Shown here: in pieces, positions 47,950 through 60,300 of the stretch
Layout: each line of letters begins with the position of its first letter
How positions within the stretch are numbered: the stretch's first letter is position 1
Assembly (NCBI GenBank): GCA_017590115.1
Contig: JAGGNK010006426.1
Coordinates: forward strand, 693,221 to 757,220
Length of the DNA stretch: 64,000 bases
Reading direction: 5' to 3'
Source: Montifringilla adamsi
Taxonomy: Eukaryota; Chordata; Aves; Passeriformes; Passeridae
Notes under the pieces: generated by a model
What the model was told of the DNA's origin: nothing
What the model saw: only the letters and a program-made list of their open reading frames with translations
The model's database searches: none
Made by a program: the position numbers and the translations under genes

Positions 47950-49330
47950 GCCACTGATTAGTTGCCTTTTAGATTAAGGGTCCAGACAATTTTCAGTGAA
48001 AATCCAGCCCATAACCCCTGTACTTCCAAAACTGAACACTGTGGGGAATAGTGTCAGTAGCATTAATAAAGGTATATTACACATTCCTGTTAATAAAGCT
48101 GGCCATTTAATTATAGCAGGCATGCACGCTGATTAAGTGTGATTGCCGTGCTACTCTTTCTAATTAGCATATAGCCTTGCATATGTTTTGAAGTACGTTA
48201 TTTCCCATTATCTTTTTCAGTATAAAAGTAAGACTGACTGGGTTTTAGCTGCCTAAATAAACCAAGGGTACATGCTGAATAATTTTCTTCCATTTGTCAG
48301 ATACCTCTCTCAATCACCATGATACTTTATAAGACTTCTGTAAAACTTTTGGTCTCACAATCGCATCACTGTTCTTTCAGCACTCAGATAAATTTCTCAT
48401 GAAGTCCATAACATCCAGCACCAACAGAACACACAATTGGGGATACAAGCATCATAACCTCACCCTAGGACATCTGGTAACCACTAGCTTCCTTGGTAGA
48501 CTCTTATTTGTCGCTCCCTGTTGGTGACTGTCCTTCTCAAATCATGTTCTATTTTTTTTTGTCTGGAAAACCAAAGGATGTTTTTTACATCTTTTTGCCA
48601 GCTTTCATGCCTCCAGAGTTGCTTGTTTTTATTTTAGAATACCAAAGTATAAAAAGTCCTTCTGAGGAGTACAGATGAAGGCAAATAATCAGGAGATTAA
48701 GTTCTGTAATAAATAAGGCATTGCTCACAGAATCACACAGTGAGCATGAAGAGATTGGAAAAAATATTCAATTACTAATAAAAATGTTTTTTGAAAAACG
48801 CACAAGAACTCATCTGCAGGACTAGCATTTCAGTATTCAGGTGCAAAAAGGGGTAAGAAAGCATACAAGTGGAAAAATTTTATTAGTACTTGAAAAATCT
48901 ACATCAAAGTCCAGGAATAAAAAAGCTGTGCAAACTGCCACACTGTAGACCTCTAATTTTAAATGAAATTTGAGTTTTCTGAAAAGAGAACAAAATATCA
49001 CTATAAAAATCCCAATGAAATCCTGTGTTCATTTGCAGCAGTAGCTAAGAAAGATAAAAATTCCAACCAAACCACAAAAATGCCAACAACCAAAATGACA
49101 GAAAATCAACAGTAGTTTTGTGACTAGTGTAAATGTAAGGAAATCAGTTTCCTGGAGCTATAGTGAATGATGTCCAACTATTATGTCAACAAATTCTTCT
49201 TGATTGCTTAATACTGTATCTGAGCTCACAGAAAACAATTAAGGTGAACACTTTTGTTGCCTGTAACCTGCCCAGATGTCTATTCATAAAATTGAAAGTA
49301 CTTATGTAAAATTAAGATATGTCCCATTAA
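47950..49330. other. No recognised feature
   Basis: AT-rich. Nothing recognised. Confidence 0.5.
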
Positions 49331-50073
49331 ATCTTTAATATCTTTGATCAACATTTTTGTCAGTGACATGGACAGTGGGATTAAATGCACCCTCATCAAG
49401 TTTGCTGGTGACACCGAGCTGTGTAGTGCAGTCAACGCACTGGAGGGCAGGGGGCTTGCACCTTGACATGCTTGAGAGATGGGCCGATGTGAACCTCATG
49501 AAGTTCAGCACAGCAAATTGCAACAGGCTGCAGCTGGGTCAGGCAATCCAGAGCACAAACAAATACAGACTGGGCAGACAATTGAGTGAGAGGGAAAAGA
49601 CTTGGGGATGTTGGTTGCTGAGAAGCTCCACATTACCCAGCAATGTGTACTCACATCCCAGAAAGCCAGCTGTAGTCTGAACTGCGTCAAAAGCAGAGTG
49701 GCCAGCAAGTGGAGAGAGGTGATTTCCCCCTTCAACTCTGCTTTTGTGAAACTTCACCTGTGTTACTAAGTCTAGCACTAGGTCCCTCAACCTAGGGAAA
49801 CATGAGACCTCAAGAGAAACATGGACCTCTTAGAGAGGGAGTCCAAAGAAAGCTCAAGGAGCTGATTAGAGACATCACTTCTGCTGTGAAGACAGGCTGA
49901 GAGAATTGGGGTTGTTCAGCCCAGTGAAGAGAAGGCTTTGGGAAAAACTTACAGCATCTTCCATACATGAATTCTATAAGTGAACTGAGAGAGACTTTGG
50001 ATAGGAACATGTAGTGACAGGAAAAGGGGCAATGGCCTTAAACTTAGAGTATGTAGGTTTTGGTTAGGTAGTA
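49331..50073 (+). mobile_element. CR1 fragment, diverged
   Basis: Starts inside the reverse transcriptase. TTTTTGTCAGTGACATGGACAGTGG and CATCAAGTTTGCTGGTGACACCGAG translate to FVSDMDSG and KFAGDTEL, where the usual ADD motif is AGD, so a catalytic Asp is lost. Later landmarks are AGAGAATTGGGGTTGTTCAGCC and CAGTGAAGAGAAGGCTTTGGG. No 3' end is present, and frameshifts and stops are frequent. Confidence 0.85.
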
Positions 50074-50274
50074 GACCATTACACTTGTGCTAAATTTATG
50101 CCATTGATACATGGCACTGTGTTCTTAAACCTGGTTTAGTATATGAGTGTTAAAGACTGTTAATTATTTGGTGTACTTATATCACCAATTTAAACATCAC
50201 TGAGCAGGGATTAGTGAATTCAGAGGGAGACAGAAACAGCATGAACTTTCAAGCAGACTAACAGCAAAAGCCCC

Positions 50275-51423
50275 TGTGGTGCATTGACCTGGCCTACAGT
50301 CACACAGTTTCTGTGTGGTGGACTGACTGACTGGACAAAAGGTACTCACCAAATCAGCTCTAGCACTCCCCTTCTTGGTTGGAGAGGGGAGAGAAATTAT
50401 GACAAAAGGCTGAACTAAGGTCAGGGAGAGATCAGCCACCATTTACTGTCATAGCATAATAGACCCAAGCTGGGAAAATTAATTGAATTTATTAACAATC
50501 AAATCAGAGTAGGATAATGAGAACATAAAACAATGGTTATAATATCTTCCATGCATCCCCTCCTTCTTCTTGTGCTCAGCTTCACTCTGACATTTTCTAC
50601 TTCCTCTTGACCAGCAACAGAGGAAGATGGGGAATGTGGGTTGTAGTCAGTTCATCAAACATTGTCTCTGCAGCTCATTTCTTCTCAAAGCCTTCCCCTT
50701 CTCCAGTGTAGGGTCTTTTCCAAAGAAGACAGTCTTCCATGAACTTCCTGAATGTGAACCTTTCCCATGGGCTGCAAGAGCTGCTTCAGCAAGGGGCGCA
50801 GTCCTTCAGGAACATCCTTTCATGGGATGCAGTCCTTCAGGAACAGCCTGTTGAAATGTGGGTCAAAATTCCTGCCAGAAAACTTGCTCCACAGTGGGCT
50901 CCTCTCTCCATGGGGTCACAGGTCCTGCCCAGAGCCTGCTCTAGCACAGGCTTCCGATGTGGTCACAGCCTCCTTCAGGCACATCTACCTGCTCTGGTAT
51001 AGGGATCTTCGTGGGCTGCAGGTGGATCTGTGCTCCACCATGAGCCTGCACGGGCTGCGGAGGGGCAGGGTGCCTCTCCATGGTCTCCACCATAGGCTGC
51101 AGGGAATTCTCTGCTTCTGTGCCTGGAGCACCTTCTCCCCTTTTGCACTGGTGTTGGTATCTGCAGAGCTGTTTCTCCCACGTATTCTTGCCTGTCACTT
51201 CTCTGGCTGTAATTTAGTCTTTGTCAGTAAATTTTTCCTCCCTTCTTAAATATAGTGAGGTGCTATCACTACTGCCAATGGGATCAGCCTTGACCAGAGG
51301 TGGGGCCATCTTCAAACAGGCAAGCATTGGTGCTGTCAGACACAAGGAAACTTCTGTCATCATCTCATAGAAGCCATCATGTGACCTTCCTACAAGAAAA
51401 AATTTTTATGTAAACCCAGTCTA
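50275..51423 (-). mobile_element. Solo LTR, large avian ERVL-type (family B), minus
   Basis: About 1.15 kb in minus orientation. The left edge TGTGGTGCATTGACCTGGCC is the complement of the GGTCAA..CACCACA end I recall for a long songbird ERVL LTR. The right edge TGTAAACCCAGTCTA matches the complement of its TGTATTGGGTTTG-type start. Between them are the minus-strand polyadenylation signal AATAAA (complement at 50488-50493), a U3 built of degenerate modules with GGGCTGCAGG and CTGCTCCA (about 50750-51130), and a TATA-like ATATTTAAG on the minus strand near 51250. No internal retroviral genes and no clean target duplication are visible. It is moderately diverged. ORFs of 85-160 codons in both strands come from the GC-rich modules and are not genes. 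Confidence 0.85.
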
Positions 51424-51714
51424 TGTTTGATGACCCCTGTTGCCTGAGGAAAAGGGAGAAAATGGAAGGTGAGGACCTTCCTAAAGGAAAGGAAGGACCT
51501 AGCTGATGGAAAATCTGCACACACAAGTAAGGCAGAAAGAGGAATTCAGTCACTACTCCTTACTGGATAAGATTTATAGGTTTTGACACTTCCAGGGTAG
51601 CAGGGTATGACCATATGCAATAATTATTTGGCAAGAAAATTACAATAAGCATGGACATCCGCCATGTCTCTGACCAGGGACATCCCCCTCCTCCTTTACC
51701 TGAGGTTTAATTTT
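51424..51714. other. Unassigned spacer between two minus-strand LTR pieces
   Basis: I see no LTR landmarks in this spacer. It could be diverged internal or LTR sequence of the neighbouring elements. Confidence 0.35.
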
Positions 51715-51860
51715 TTAGCATGTGGCAAATGTGGATCAGTTGCTCAGCTATATCTCCCTTTGAACCTCTTGCTCAAACCCAACCTACTCAGTGTGGGAAT
51801 GAGGAGAGCAGATTGAGAAATAGTGGAAGCCTTGACACTGTGGAAGAGTTGCTAATAATT
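51715..51860 (-). mobile_element. LTR fragment, family A, minus orientation
   Basis: GATCAGTTGCTCAGCTATATCTCCC, then CCCAACCTACTCAGTG, then GCCTTGACACTGTGGAAG is the complement of the family A U3 segment seen in plus orientation at 2400-2520. Both ends are lost and divergence is high. Confidence 0.5.
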
Positions 51861-52075
51861 AAAGAAATATTACTAATATACTAAAGAAAGCATATAATGG
51901 TAATATTTTAATATGTCTTTTGCCTCTTTCTAAAAATTACATTTGGCTACATTACCTGTTTACTTAAAAAAAGCAACAACTATAAGTAAGTTTTATTCAA
52001 ATGGCTTAGGTATGATCAGCTTTTATTACCTGAGTTTTATGTAAGGAGTATGACAAAATGAACTTCATCAATTCC

Positions 52076-52320
52076 ACAAAACCACAGAATCATTAAGATT
52101 AGAGAAGTCATTCAAGACCATCTAGTCCAAATGTCAACCCAGCACTACCATAATCACCCCTAAATCATACCCCCGAGTGCCACATCAAGGTGCCTCTTGG
52201 CTATTTTCAGTTACTTCACCACTTGGTATCTTACTCCAATGTTCTTAATCTTTTTCAGTGAAAAAGTATTTTCTAAGCTGAACGTCCCCTGTTGCAAGTT
52301 AAAGCCATTTCCTCTTGTTT
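52076..52320 (-). mobile_element. CR1 fragment, minus orientation, with its 3' end
   Basis: AACCACAGAATCATTAAGATTAGAG (complement of the CR1 terminus), then ACCATCTAGTCCAAATGTCAACCCAGCACTACCA and CAAGTTAAAGCCATTTCCTCTTG. 3' UTR only. Confidence 0.85.
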
Positions 52321-53384
52321 CAAAACAAAAAACAAACTAACCATGGAAACAAACTAGGCAAAGCAGTATCCGCTTTATAAATACTAAGAAAAAAGATTTT
52401 GTTTAAACATGATAGATATATCTATTTATAAAAACACCCCCGAAAAACTAGGGAAAAAAAAAATTGAAAGCTAAGCCTGTGATTCATCTCCTAAAATTAA
52501 GTCAAATTGCCCAAAAGAGAAGAATTAATTTAATCCAAAAAAGACTACAATTTCTTTCCCATATAGTGGTTGCTATTTGGCCAACCATTTCATACACTCA
52601 CATAGTTTACTGACAGTCTAGAGACAGACTTACTTAGAGACTTCCAAACAATTATTTTCCTCTGGAGATTAATAAATATTCATACAAAATTAAATTTTAT
52701 TAATTATTATTATTATTATTATTAATAATAATAATAGTTGTAATAGCAAAATCACTTAAAAGTCCACTGTCTGCTTTATTCTCTCACCCTGAACACCAAA
52801 TTTTTAACAATGAAGCATGTTTGGTTTTCTCTACCTGCTTCTCTTCTGTTCCGAAAAGACAGCAGTCACTCTCAGGGCTGCCAGGCGTCATATACTGGGT
52901 TTGCTTCATTCAATGACTCCCCACAGTGTCACACCTGTCTACAGCCCAGCTTGTTTTAATGTATCTTGTCACTTTCCTAATAAAAGGAAGTATCTTTTTG
53001 TTTCCAAAACAAGGTTCCTTATTCAAGTATTTCTAGAGATGCTGCAGATAGCCCTTAGACTGTGTTGTTATATATGACCATCCCCAAAGGCTACTCCTAT
53101 GAATTCCATTCCTCTGTCTTCCATGAAAATTTTCAAAATATTTTTGGTAACTTTTTCATTCTTTTAGAGATATCTTCTTTACTTTTTATTTTGTGATAGC
53201 AAGGGATAATATTTTGGGAATAGCATTTTGAAGTACAAGAACCTTGTAAGGAGGCCTGAGTCTTATTGCTAGCCTATTCTGGTCTGTTACTAAGGTTGCA
53301 CAGTGAAATTACTTACTGGAAACTGCAAATTCATCAGGTCTAAAATATTTTCTTCAAATCTTTCCATGAATGCCTGGTTGGATG
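52321..53384. other. No gene; (TTA)n(TAA)n at 52.70 kb
   Basis: AT-rich with an AT-only trinucleotide run at 52700-52735 that is self-complementary. The 86-codon ORF at 52817-53077 has no recognisable domain. Confidence 0.5.
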
Positions 53385-54000
53385 TTGTTGGAAATGCCTT
53401 CTGAAGTTCTGTACGATGTTTCTGCTCAAACATTGTCACCCAGAACCTATTTGTCCAAGACCAAGTGCAGACAGCTTTTGAGTATTTCCAAGGACTCCCC
53501 AGGTTCTATGATGAAACAATGCCATGGTTGGTCATGCTCATTGTTAAAAGGTTTTGCTTTATACTGAGGCAAAACCTCTCGTGTTTCAGTTTGTGACCCT
53601 TGCATCTTGTCTTTTCATGGACATTACTGAAAAGAGACCTAGACCATACTCACCTTCTGCTCACTCATACCAGTGCTCATATAGACCAAACTTCATCAGG
53701 TTGTCTAAGAAAATCTTATGGGGGACCATGCTGAAAACATCACTGTAGTCTAGGCAAAACATATTAGTTGCTGTCACCTCACCTACAAAGCCAGCCATAA
53801 CAGAATGTCACCATGTTAGTCAAGCAGGACTTACCCTAGGTAAATCCATGCTTCCTAGACTTTAATGTCTTTTCTTGTCCTTTATGTGTCTCAGAATGGC
53901 TTCCATTAGTGGAAGTTGTTCCATCACATTCCCTGGGACTGAGGTTTATCACCCTGCAGTTCCTTTGAGCCTCTTTCTTAAATTTGAATTCAAAGTTCAG
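53385..54000 (-). mobile_element. CR1 fragment, minus orientation, internally deleted
   Basis: The left part is 3' UTR in complement (TCTGCTCAAACATTGTCACC, CAGACAGCTTTTGAGTATTTCC, TTTCAGTTTGTGACCCTTGC). From about 53690 it jumps to RT-coding sequence in complement (ACCATGCTGAAAACATCACTG and TCTAGGCAAAACATATT for the [10 protein letters not shown] region; AGTCAAGCAGGACTTACCCTAGGTAAATCCATGC). The intervening ORF2 C-terminus is missing. Old and stop-ridden. Confidence 0.75.
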
Positions 54001-55340
54001 CAGGAATCCTGCCTGAATTCCTGCTGGATATTTCCAGTGCTAGGGACTTGAAAGCTGCAAGCCAAATAGAATAAAATAAAAATAAAAAAAAAAAGGAAAC
54101 CTTCTTTGTAAAAAAGGTTTTACTGTTGTTATGTTGTATTTTTGTTTGTACTTTTGCTGTTAGAATGAGGAAATTTTCATTTTTTCTGTACACAATTTTC
54201 TTAGACTGTCTTGTGTATGGCTTCTATACTTTGGTAACTTTATTCCTCCTATTTTACCTGTATGGGATCAGTTAATGAATGAATGTCTAAACTGCCTTGG
54301 TCCTGGAGTTGTTGTTCTTGCCTTCTCGAGTGTATCCTTACTCCTTCGATCTCTCTTTGTCACTGTGCTTCTCTTCTCTGTTCCATTTTTGTTGCTATCC
54401 CTACCCTGTAATTAATAAATTCAATGTATTGTTAATTACAAATAGGACTGCTCTCCTGTGTTGTCTTTTTGATAGTTAGATCTATGCCTGTTTTTCTTGC
54501 ATACAGAAACCTTTGTCTCTTATGTTACAGAAACTTTTTCTTGGCATTATCTCACTTGTCTCTGCCTCTTAAATGCCATTTTCCCTGTTATCTTTTATAT
54601 TTATCTCCATGGACAAGAAACATACAATTTTTTCAGTTGTGCAACTCCTGCAATGGGCTGCACTATGATCCCCAAGATGTCACTTGGCACTGCATGGTCA
54701 AAACTGTTAATAGTGCTCCTTCAAAAGAGCAGAACTGCTTTACTTTATAAAACAAACTACTGGGCTTCAATGAGGCCTTCTTAGGGCATTTCTTACCATA
54801 ACATCATCTACCAAAAAATTAATTCATGATCAGTATGTAATTTCTTGCATAAAAGATCAACAGGAAATTAAATAACCCAGACCTAAATTTCTAACAAATT
54901 TTTTATAGGATCTCACAGACATGTCTGGAGATGTAAAGGGCCTTCTCTCCCTATCTTTCCCCACATACATTCTCTCCTGGCCACCCAGTTCATACAGTTA
55001 GCATGTTGTTGGTATATTTCTCATGCCTCTCTTCCTGGCATGTATAATGTGTATGCTTCTCAGGATGTGACATCTCAGTTGGGTTGTGATGGCTTCCAAT
55101 TCCCTTACAAGCAATAATGTACTTTGCACTGAATGTTAACATCTTTCCTAGAAGTGTGGAATAAGTTCCTTAGAGTCTGGCCATTGTAGAACTATTATTT
55201 TTCATATTATAGTATCTCCTTTTACATAGAAGCTTCCTGATATACACAAGGATAGAAGACTTGAAAAAGCACAGGCTTCTCTTTTAGGTTGCTATTCCCT
55301 GCCTATTTTGTCTCATGGAAAGAAGGCCTCAATTTCAACT
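54001..55340. other. No recognised feature
   Basis: AT-rich with pyrimidine-rich patches. The ORFs of 60-95 codons here show no domain. Confidence 0.5.
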
Positions 55341-55427
55341 TTTTTTTTTCTTTTTTTTTTTTTGGTTGGTTTGGGTTTTTTTTGTTTGTTTGTTTTTGTT
55401 ATTTTTGTTGGGGTTTTTTTTGTTATG
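55341..55427 (+). repeat. T/G-rich tract
   Basis: T10CT13 followed by GGTTGGTTTGGG, T8, (GTTT)n and GTTGGGGTTTTTTTTG. The texture is like the tracts at 20.3 and 25.5 kb but without T30-GGG. Confidence 0.95.
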
Positions 55428-56755
55428 TGTGCTTAAAATATATGCTTAAAATATATGCTCTTACTAGTACAGGTTCATGAGTTTCTGCACCCTGACTTTA
55501 TGGTTCCAAATTATATCTTCCTCAACAATTCCTTCTCTTGTAAATAGGATGTCAAGAGCTGTGGTTTGTAGTCTATAGCTTTCTCTAGTACATAGACTGG
55601 TTCACGTTGGATATCCATGGATATTCACACCTGTCCACTGGTTTAGCAAAACCTGTCAAGAGGGCTGGACCTCAACTAATGAGTATTCCATAAACTATTC
55701 TTAATACTACACACAGCCACAACTCTGTCCTGGATACACCTGATTGTCAAGTTCCATCTTTAGTAAAGTGTACTCACTTCTTTAGTGTGGACAGTGTCAA
55801 TCACTGAAAACTCTCAGTTCATAATGTATCTAACTTTTTTCATAACTTTTGATCATTGCATGTATGTAGTTTCTGTCATCACACATTCAACAGTCCACAC
55901 AGGGAAATTGATGCCAATACCTTCTTAGGTGGTTTTTTTTTCTGCCCAGAATGGATTCAGATTTTTTTAATCTGGAACCTCTTATGTGTTTTGTTTGTGT
56001 GGCTGTTCATTTTGTAATCCAGTTCTGCTGCATTTGATGATTCATTCTCATTCAGACCACATTGTAGAACATATGCCTATGAATGATTAAAATTTACAGG
56101 ACTTTTTATCGTTCTTTTAGGGAATGGTTGAGAATGCTAAAGGACAGGATCATTTTTGCACTGAGCTTTGAGTAAAGACTTCCTCTCCCACCATACACAA
56201 GGACCTTTAGTCCCTATCAGTGACAATACAAGGGACAGCTGTTCTGAGAGTTTAGGCAGGCTGATGCTGAGCCAATAGAAGCAGACAAGGAGAAGGAAAA
56301 TCAAAACAAGATGACAACATAAACTTGTCCAAACCCCACAAGAAGACATAAAACATATTTCAAGTTTAGTAAGTTTCTTAACACTGGAAAATTTTAATTG
56401 GAATCGGGATTGCACAAAGTGATCCATATGACTCACTGCAAGAATTAATTCCAGAAAGAAAAGTATTAAGCCCCAAAATATTATGGAATTCAATATTTCT
56501 GAGGTTGAATTCAGAAGTAGACTTCCTTATATACTGAGTGTAGATGTTAATAAAACAGATTTTTTATCATTTCATAAACTATAGTAGAAAATATTCTCTT
56601 CAATATTTGGTGGTCTATGCAACTGGCCAAACTGTTCATTAGTGAAGCTGAGGAATGGTAACAAAAATTAATGGACTAATGTATTCAGCAAATATTTTTG
56701 CATGTTAAATTGCCTCTAATCAAAATAATAACCACTGAATTCCATTAAATAAGTG
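55428..56755. other. No recognised feature
   Basis: AT-rich. A 118-codon minus ORF at 56137-56493 has hydrophobic stretches but no recognisable family. Confidence 0.5.
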
Positions 56756-56779
56756 TTTTTTTTTTTTTTTTTTTTTTTT
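56756..56779 (+). repeat. Poly(T), 24 bases
   Basis: Uninterrupted T run. Confidence 0.95.
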
Positions 56780-58916
56780 AACTCAGACATTTTAGCTTGA
56801 ACTCCAGTAGGAAAAGTTAAATAAAACCTACGGTTTTCTCTATTTTTAAGTCCCTTGACTGTTTCTCTTGCTAGGTGTTAAAAGCAAGTCTCAGCTCATG
56901 AATTTTAGCAATTAGTTTGGTATTTCACTTTCCTTATTCTGATTCAGGCAACATGTAAACAAGTTTAAAAGCCTCTTTTAGAATTTATTCTTTAAATATT
57001 CCACTCCACAACTAGATCAAACCTAATTTCAAGTCTTAATTATTTTGAGATGTTCACTCGAATTGTGTGGTTATTTTATAGGAGTGTTTTAAGTTTGTAA
57101 AACCTGATCAAGCTTCAGTAACCTCTGATTGATAAGTGTTTCTGAATATAGAAACATACTAAAACACCACAAGCCACAGAAAAAGAAAGAGCTTATTCAA
57201 ACTTGTGGAGAAGCTGTAATTTAAAAGTGGAGCAATGCAATTTACAATACAAATATTTTTCTGTTAGTCTCATTAAATATTACAGGAAAACTTATTTTTA
57301 TAATACTTTCTTTATGGAAAAACAATTCACTATAGTATAATTAATGTAGCATAATTAATGGGACACAAAGTTCTCAGTATGGGTGTGAATGCTAGAAGTA
57401 TTGTGAAAAATGTTCTGCCTAATGATTTGCTGTATATTTAGTAAAATTTCATTAGTGTGCATATATGTCACCAGAATTATCTGCATAATTAAAAGCCCCT
57501 AAGTACCTATAGACATGATCAACTGTGGTACCTTTAGTGAATTAAGAGAAACACTATATTTAAGTAAGATTAAAGACGGCCAAAACCTGCCAAAAGACAG
57601 AAGGTTTAAAGTAGGAAGAACATGTAAGAAGATTCTTCCTTATGTCACCCTAAGGGTGGTGCAAATGTACTTCCTAATAGAGCTATTTGAAAAGGATTGT
57701 GATCTAGACACTGTTCTCCTTCACTCATAGTAGATTGCATCAAATGCAGAAATTCAAATGTGCAGAAATATTTGCACTTAGATAAGAAAGTAATGCAAGA
57801 AAACTCTGATTGTGACCAACGCCCTTGGATAGAACTGAAACTTGAACTCTGAATCACATTACTATGCCTGGCATTATTTAATCCTAGCTGAATTAATAAA
57901 AAATGGAAACAAAAGTGCATTTTTGCATTACTTATAGCATTTTTGTCTACCAATCCAGAAATTCCATGATTCATTTTGATTCATGAATGTTACAGATACA
58001 ATAAGCTAAACTGTTCTTCTGCGTAACACAATTTTCATAACCTTCATTAAGATTTTTTGTAAAACTAGAAGGAGGAAAGAGATGGGATTAATTTCTGAAG
58101 TGCTTGTGCTGATTTTTAAACCTTTGTCTTAGGTCTATATCTATTTATTAGTATGACTGATAGTTTATGCCATCCTCAAATCTAGTAATTTACATTCTCT
58201 ACAGAGAATGGTAAAATTCCTGTCTTTACTGAATACTTCTGGGACTTCTTAAACAAAAGATCAGATGTCAGCCAAAAATTCTCAATATTTCTATTTTATA
58301 TCTTCCTATTCTAATGGTAATGCTAGTACTGGAGCTGTTGTCACAGGAGAATAATACCATAATGTCTTGGAAAGCCTCTGGCACTGTTCTTTGTGTAATG
58401 AATTTATAAAATAAATTACACCTTTTAAAATTACTTGACTCATCAGGATGGTGTATCAGATACACTTAATGTCAGCATTTTTTGCATGCTCTGATATCAA
58501 TGTTAACATAATCATGTATCACGTATCACACATCCTATTGCTATTGCAAATGGAAAGAAAAATATTTTTGAAAGCATATTTATAACAAAAAGTGTATTAA
58601 AACCAAAACAAATTATATAAAATCAAATCAGAACATCTTCAGGAACAGCTTAAGATGAAATAAGCTTCCGGAGTTACACTATCCACTTGTAGGTGACGTG
58701 GACTTTTTATGTACAGAGCATCATAATACAGGGGTGTATTAGAACCCTTGTGCATCTCTAATGAAGCAAGAATGGTATTATCATGCTGTTTTACAAGACA
58801 ATAATCCACTTGTGTTCTGTATAACATGAAATGCAAAATGTAGCTTATCCAGTATTTCAAATAAACAATTGTGAGGGTTCTAATAGCATTGTTATTAGTG
58901 TTTTAAGACAATTTTG
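56780..58916. other. No recognised feature
   Basis: AT-rich. Nothing beyond chance ORFs. Confidence 0.5.
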
Positions 58917-58955
58917 TTTGCTTTTTGTTTGAGTTTTTGGTTGTTTTTTTTTTAT
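58917..58955 (+). repeat. Short T/G-rich tract
   Basis: GTTTGCTTTTTGTTTGAG, then GGTTGT10-type run. Confidence 0.85.
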
Positions 58956-60278
58956 ATATAATGTTTTACAAAACAAGTAATTAACAAAAGAAATTAATGG
59001 CAAATCATGTGAAAAGAAAAATCAGTGAATTAAAAGGAATGGTACTTATTTAAGTGCAAGGAGATTTTGCCACTCTCAAGGGTGAATGAACAGATGAGGT
59101 GTAGCAAATGAAAAGTTGTAATAGGAATAAAATTTGCAGTATGCAGGTTATTTTAAAATATTTCTCTGATAAAAGATTGCAAGTCTCAAAAACCTTATGC
59201 CAGCTACTCAATCATATAAACTTTCCGGAAGGTTTGAATAGTCTGACTATTGAAGGAATTTTGATTCATGAGACCATTTGAGTACATTTAACTTCTTCCT
59301 TCTTACCAGTTACTTATTTATCTAAAAATCCCCACAACGTTTAAAAAACTCTAAAGTTCGGTAGAATGAGATTGCACAACTTAAAATGGGGTTGATCAGT
59401 AAAATGGTATTTTATGTCCAAGTAAGAAAAACTGTGTTTCCTGTAGTTAGAAAGCAAGACTAAACAGACCACTGACAATATTGTCCAGCAATTACTAGTC
59501 CTTCATTGTTGAACAGTTTCCCAAAAAATCCACCAACTACAAAACCTTCATAATGTAAAAAAGGCTTCAGTAAGACAGAATACTAGAAAATATGCTATAC
59601 TGACAAAAACTACAGTGATGAAAAAAATAAGAGCAAATACAGCATTGATGAGAAACTGAGTCTTAATTGGCAGGTAAGGTGGACAAGATGAATTATTAGT
59701 TTTTCTTTGATGTGCAAGTTATTATTTTGGCAATCTAAAAACATTTGGGAGTAAATGTTGAAAGCATTTCAAGAAACATATTTTTTTCTTAATTGCAGAA
59801 TGGAGTGTATTAATGGAACTAGGGCATATGCTCTGATCATGCACTCCTGCATGTTGTTTATGTACATTTTTAAGAGTCTTTTGTAGCTTTAAAACAAACA
59901 GTAATTTTTATCTGTTTTGAAATGCCCACTTCACACTGGCAAAGTTTATTGAGTTCTGTTTGTCTGAAGCCACTTTCTTCTCTATGCTTGTACCCTCTGT
60001 GTACAAAGAATGCAGTAAAGGAATAAATGCACCCATAAATACACCCACCTTCATTCAGTATATTTTCAAGAGTCTGAAAAGGAAGGCATAAAGAAGTGAC
60101 CTGTTCTACATAGTGTTTCTGTAAAGTCAGTAAAACTGAGTAGGGTATTTGGGTGGAAAACTGATTCCTAACAGCAAGTCTCTCATGCGGTAAGCTTTTT
60201 TGAGGAAGACCCAGCAGAAATGCTTCTGCTCATCACATCTTTAACAGTGTAGTATGGGCAAGATGTTGATTTTTCTTT
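58956..60278. other. No recognised feature
   Basis: AT-rich. Nothing recognised. Confidence 0.5.
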
Positions 60279-60300
60279 CTTTTTTTTTTTTTTTTTTTTT
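60279..60300 (+). repeat. Poly(T), about 21 bases
   Basis: T run preceded by TTTTCTTTC. Confidence 0.93.

Noticed and set aside
50767..51249. 160-codon plus-strand ORF
   Set aside because: It lies antisense in the family B LTR and is a by-product of GC-rich modules.
60279..60300. Minus-strand poly(A) tail marking a retrocopy to the right
   Set aside because: The sequence at 60301-61143 shows no ORF or exon-like order in the minus direction.
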